NCBI GenBank assembly: GCA_047619485.1 | Contig: JBLHKE010000320.1 | Coordinates: 1-8,444 of the forward strand | Length of the DNA stretch: 8,444 nucleotides | From: JBLHKE01 sp047619485 | GTDB lineage: Bacteria > Verrucomicrobiota > Verrucomicrobiia > Verrucomicrobiales > DEV007 | Reading direction: 5' to 3' | Shown: in pieces, positions 6,855 through 8,444 of the stretch | Position numbering within the stretch: position 1 is the stretch's first letter | Layout: each line of letters begins with the position of its first letter | Notes under the pieces: model-generated | What the model was told of the DNA's origin: nothing | Databases searched by the model: none | The model's input: the letters and a program-made list of their open reading frames with translations, nothing else | Position numbers and translations under genes: made by a program

Positions 6855-8243
6855 TCACTCACCACTGCCACCCTGCCAGTTGTCGGTCTGGAACGGTGAG
6901 GCGGGCAGACCCTCCTTGTTGACCAGGTTGGGGTTTGGCACATTGCGCCAGCCGAAGCGAACCTGGGTCGGCGAGGCAATGTCATTGGCCTCGACGATGA
7001 CCGTATCGTCGTCGATCACCGCCTTTGCCGGCTGGAAATTGCCGTCGACACCGGCGATCTCAAATTCCCGGAGAGGCTGACCGTCTCGCGACTTCAAACC
7101 GCCACCCACGTGGGCAAAGGACAACCGGATCTTGTTCCCCTCGACCTTCGTGGATTTGTAAAGCGGCCCGGAATACACGAGGTTTTTCTTGTAGTCCTTG
7201 GCCAATGCCCACAAGGCCAACCGGTTCCCCACGTCGAACTTGTTCTTGGGGTGGACGTTCTTGATGTTGTCGACTAGGTCGGTCGTTACCACCATGCCAG
7301 TGCCGGGGATATTCAGGCTGGCGGCCTGGGCTTCCCAGAGCGGCAGGAGGCTGCCGGGCTTGTAGCCCGACCAGGGTGGGAGCTGGACAAAGTAGAATGG
7401 AAAATCGTAGCCCCAAACCTGGCGCCACCCCTCGATCAGGGTCTTCATTTTGTCGGCGTATTTCAGGCCGTCGCCGACGTTGGCTTCGCCTTGATACCAA
7501 ATCGTGCCACGGATGGTAAAGGGTTTGATGGGGGCAATCATGCCGTTGTATCTGTCGCCGTTCTTCGGCTCCGACATGATCCACGCCTCGATGGGCGTGC
7601 CACCCTTCGAGGAGGCGATTAGGCCTATAGGAACGTCAAGATCCTTGTGTAGCCGTTGCCCGAAATAAAAGAGCGCAGCCGGGAAGCCACCCCAACTGCC
7701 GTAAGTGCTAACGGTTTGAGGACTGCACTCCGTCCAATAGGCGTCCACGTCCTTGGCAGGTGCGGTAGGCGGTTTCTTGGGGGGCGATACGCGCAGTAGC
7801 CGGATCTTTGGGTAGTTCGCAGCTGCAATTTCCTCCTTGCCCTTATTGCATGCCCCTATCCCCATCCCCATATTGGACTGGCCAGACCCCAGCCACACGT
7901 CGCCGATGAGGATATTCTCTAACTCGATCTCGTTCGTGCCACTCACGGTCATGTGATGGGTCTTGCCATCGGCCGCCACAGCTGGGAGTACGACCTTCCA
8001 ATTGCCTTGGGCATCGGCCTTGGTGCTGACCGTTGCTTCGCCGAGCTTGACCACGACCTCCTCGCCAGGGTCGGCCCAACCCCAGATCGGCAGTGGCCGG
8101 TCACGCTGAAGCACCATGTGGCTGCCAATCACCTTGGGCAGCGTAACGGCGGCTCCGGCCTGCTGCGCGCTGAACAACGCGACGAGCAAGTAGACGACGA
8201 CCATGTAATCGCTAGGAACTTTGATTTCGGGCGTCGACTTCAT
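6855..8243 (-). CDS. Sialate O-acetylesterase-type (SASA) esterase
   Basis: Exported carbohydrate esterase of 462 residues that would remove O-acetyl groups from sialic acids or plant/algal sugars such as xylan. Residues 1-31 form a signal peptide: a 13-residue polar start, then MVVVYLLVALFSAQQAGA. Residues 35-105 are an N-terminal beta domain (SHMVLQRDRPLPIWGWA). The catalytic SGNH-like fold starts at about 108, with the nucleophile Ser123 in GSGQSNM (119-125). Other family marks are SSKGGTPIEAW (211-221), IWYQGEANV (248-256) and the catalytic His331 in NVHPKNKFDVGNRLA. Length is close to the usual 450-550 of the family. I chose ATG 8243. The frame extends to a TTG at 8336, but the promoter at 8333-8361 would start transcription downstream of that TTG. 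ATG 8204 is a second possibility and shortens only the signal peptide's polar end. No Shine-Dalgarno sequence is seen. The exact substrate cannot be read from sequence. Confidence 0.95.
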   Translation of the reverse strand: MKSTPEIKVPSDYMVVVYLLVALFSAQQAGAAVTLPKVIGSHMVLQRDRPLPIWGWADPGEEVVVKLGEATVSTKADAQGNWKVVLPAVAADGKTHHMTVSGTNEIELENILIGDVWLGSGQSNMGMGIGACNKGKEEIAAANYPKIRLLRVSPPKKPPTAPAKDVDAYWTECSPQTVSTYGSWGGFPAALFYFGQRLHKDLDVPIGLIASSKGGTPIEAWIMSEPKNGDRYNGMIAPIKPFTIRGTIWYQGEANVGDGLKYADKMKTLIEGWRQVWGYDFPFYFVQLPPWSGYKPGSLLPLWEAQAASLNIPGTGMVVTTDLVDNIKNVHPKNKFDVGNRLALWALAKDYKKNLVYSGPLYKSTKVEGNKIRLSFAHVGGGLKSRDGQPLREFEIAGVDGNFQPAKAVIDDDTVIVEANDIASPTQVRFGWRNVPNPNLVNKEGLPASPFQTDNWQGGSGE

Positions 8244-8332
8244 GGGGCGGGTGGTGTGGAGGATGGAGGGGGCTCGGGGCGATAAAGGACGATTTGATCG
8301 GCCGGAAAAATCGTAACCCCCCTTGTTCCGGG

Positions 8333-8361
8333 ACAATACGAATCTAGACCCGCGCAGTCAA
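8333..8361 (-). promoter_or_regulatory. Sigma70-like promoter of the esterase gene
   Basis: On the minus strand TTGACT (8361-8356, five of six) is followed after exactly 17 bases by TATTGT (8338-8333, four of six). The start of transcription would fall near 8326, giving an untranslated leader of about 83 bases before ATG 8243. The -10 box overlaps the TTG at 8336, which argues against that codon being the translation start. Confidence 0.5.
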
Positions 8362-8418
8362 TACTGGAGCGCCGGGGTGGATGCGGTAGCGTGATACTCG
8401 CATTAAAAAAGACCCCGC

Positions 8419-8444
8419 ATGAAAAATCTTGGCTACCTCACTGA
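8419..8444 (+). CDS. Possible start of a divergent gene, cut by window edge
   Basis: An ATG at 8419 opens a frame to the right edge reading MKNLGYLT. The bases before it are A-rich (ATTAAAAAAGACC), with only AAGA as a weak ribosome site. A gene diverging from the esterase gene would suit the 175-base gap. Eight codons cannot identify a product, and a chance ATG is quite possible. Confidence 0.2.

Noticed and set aside
8244..8336. TTG 8336 as the esterase start, adding 31 residues
   Set aside because: The extension is a polar, Arg/Pro/Ser-rich stretch before a good signal peptide, and the promoter -10 box overlaps the TTG.

Overview
The window looks like a piece of a Verrucomicrobiota chromosome, with Planctomycetota (same PVC superphylum) as the main alternative. 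Three things point there. One gene encodes a giant secreted protein with Ig-like, LamG-type and Asp-rich calcium-binding repeats plus a C-terminal beta domain of the kind that ends many verrucomicrobial exported proteins. A second encodes a PVC-type heme-binding CxxCH protein. The third is an exported sialate O-acetylesterase-type (SASA) esterase. The assignment rests on protein style, not on a marker gene.

Layout, left to right. Bases 3-107 (+) are the last 34 codons of a truncated gene, and its stop codon lies inside a hairpin followed by a T-run that looks like an intrinsic terminator. Bases 141-584 hold no intact gene, only short coding-like scraps in several frames. Bases 585-3785 (-) encode a 1066-residue secreted mosaic protein, with a two-part hairpin in the leader directly before its start codon. 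Bases 3825-4154 are non-coding. Bases 4155-6275 (-) encode an exported monoheme beta-propeller/cytochrome c fusion. Bases 6272-6721 (-) are a GNAT acetyltransferase pseudogene with at least three lesions. A strong sigma70-like promoter (6802-6831, -) precedes it. Bases 6855-8243 (-) encode the SASA esterase, with its own promoter at 8333-8361. At the right edge an ATG on the + strand may open a divergent gene.

The three intact genes are all on the minus strand and all carry export signals, which fits a lifestyle of breaking down acetylated or sulfated polysaccharides outside the cytoplasm. They are not tightly packed, so a single operon is not shown. The cytochrome gene may be read from the promoter that once served the GNAT gene, through the dead gene.

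I found no CRISPR array, tRNA, rRNA, transposase, toxin-antitoxin pair or defence system. The most distinctive observations are the decayed GNAT gene abutting the cytochrome gene, and the leader hairpin of the giant secreted protein. Neither amounts to a new multi-gene system.
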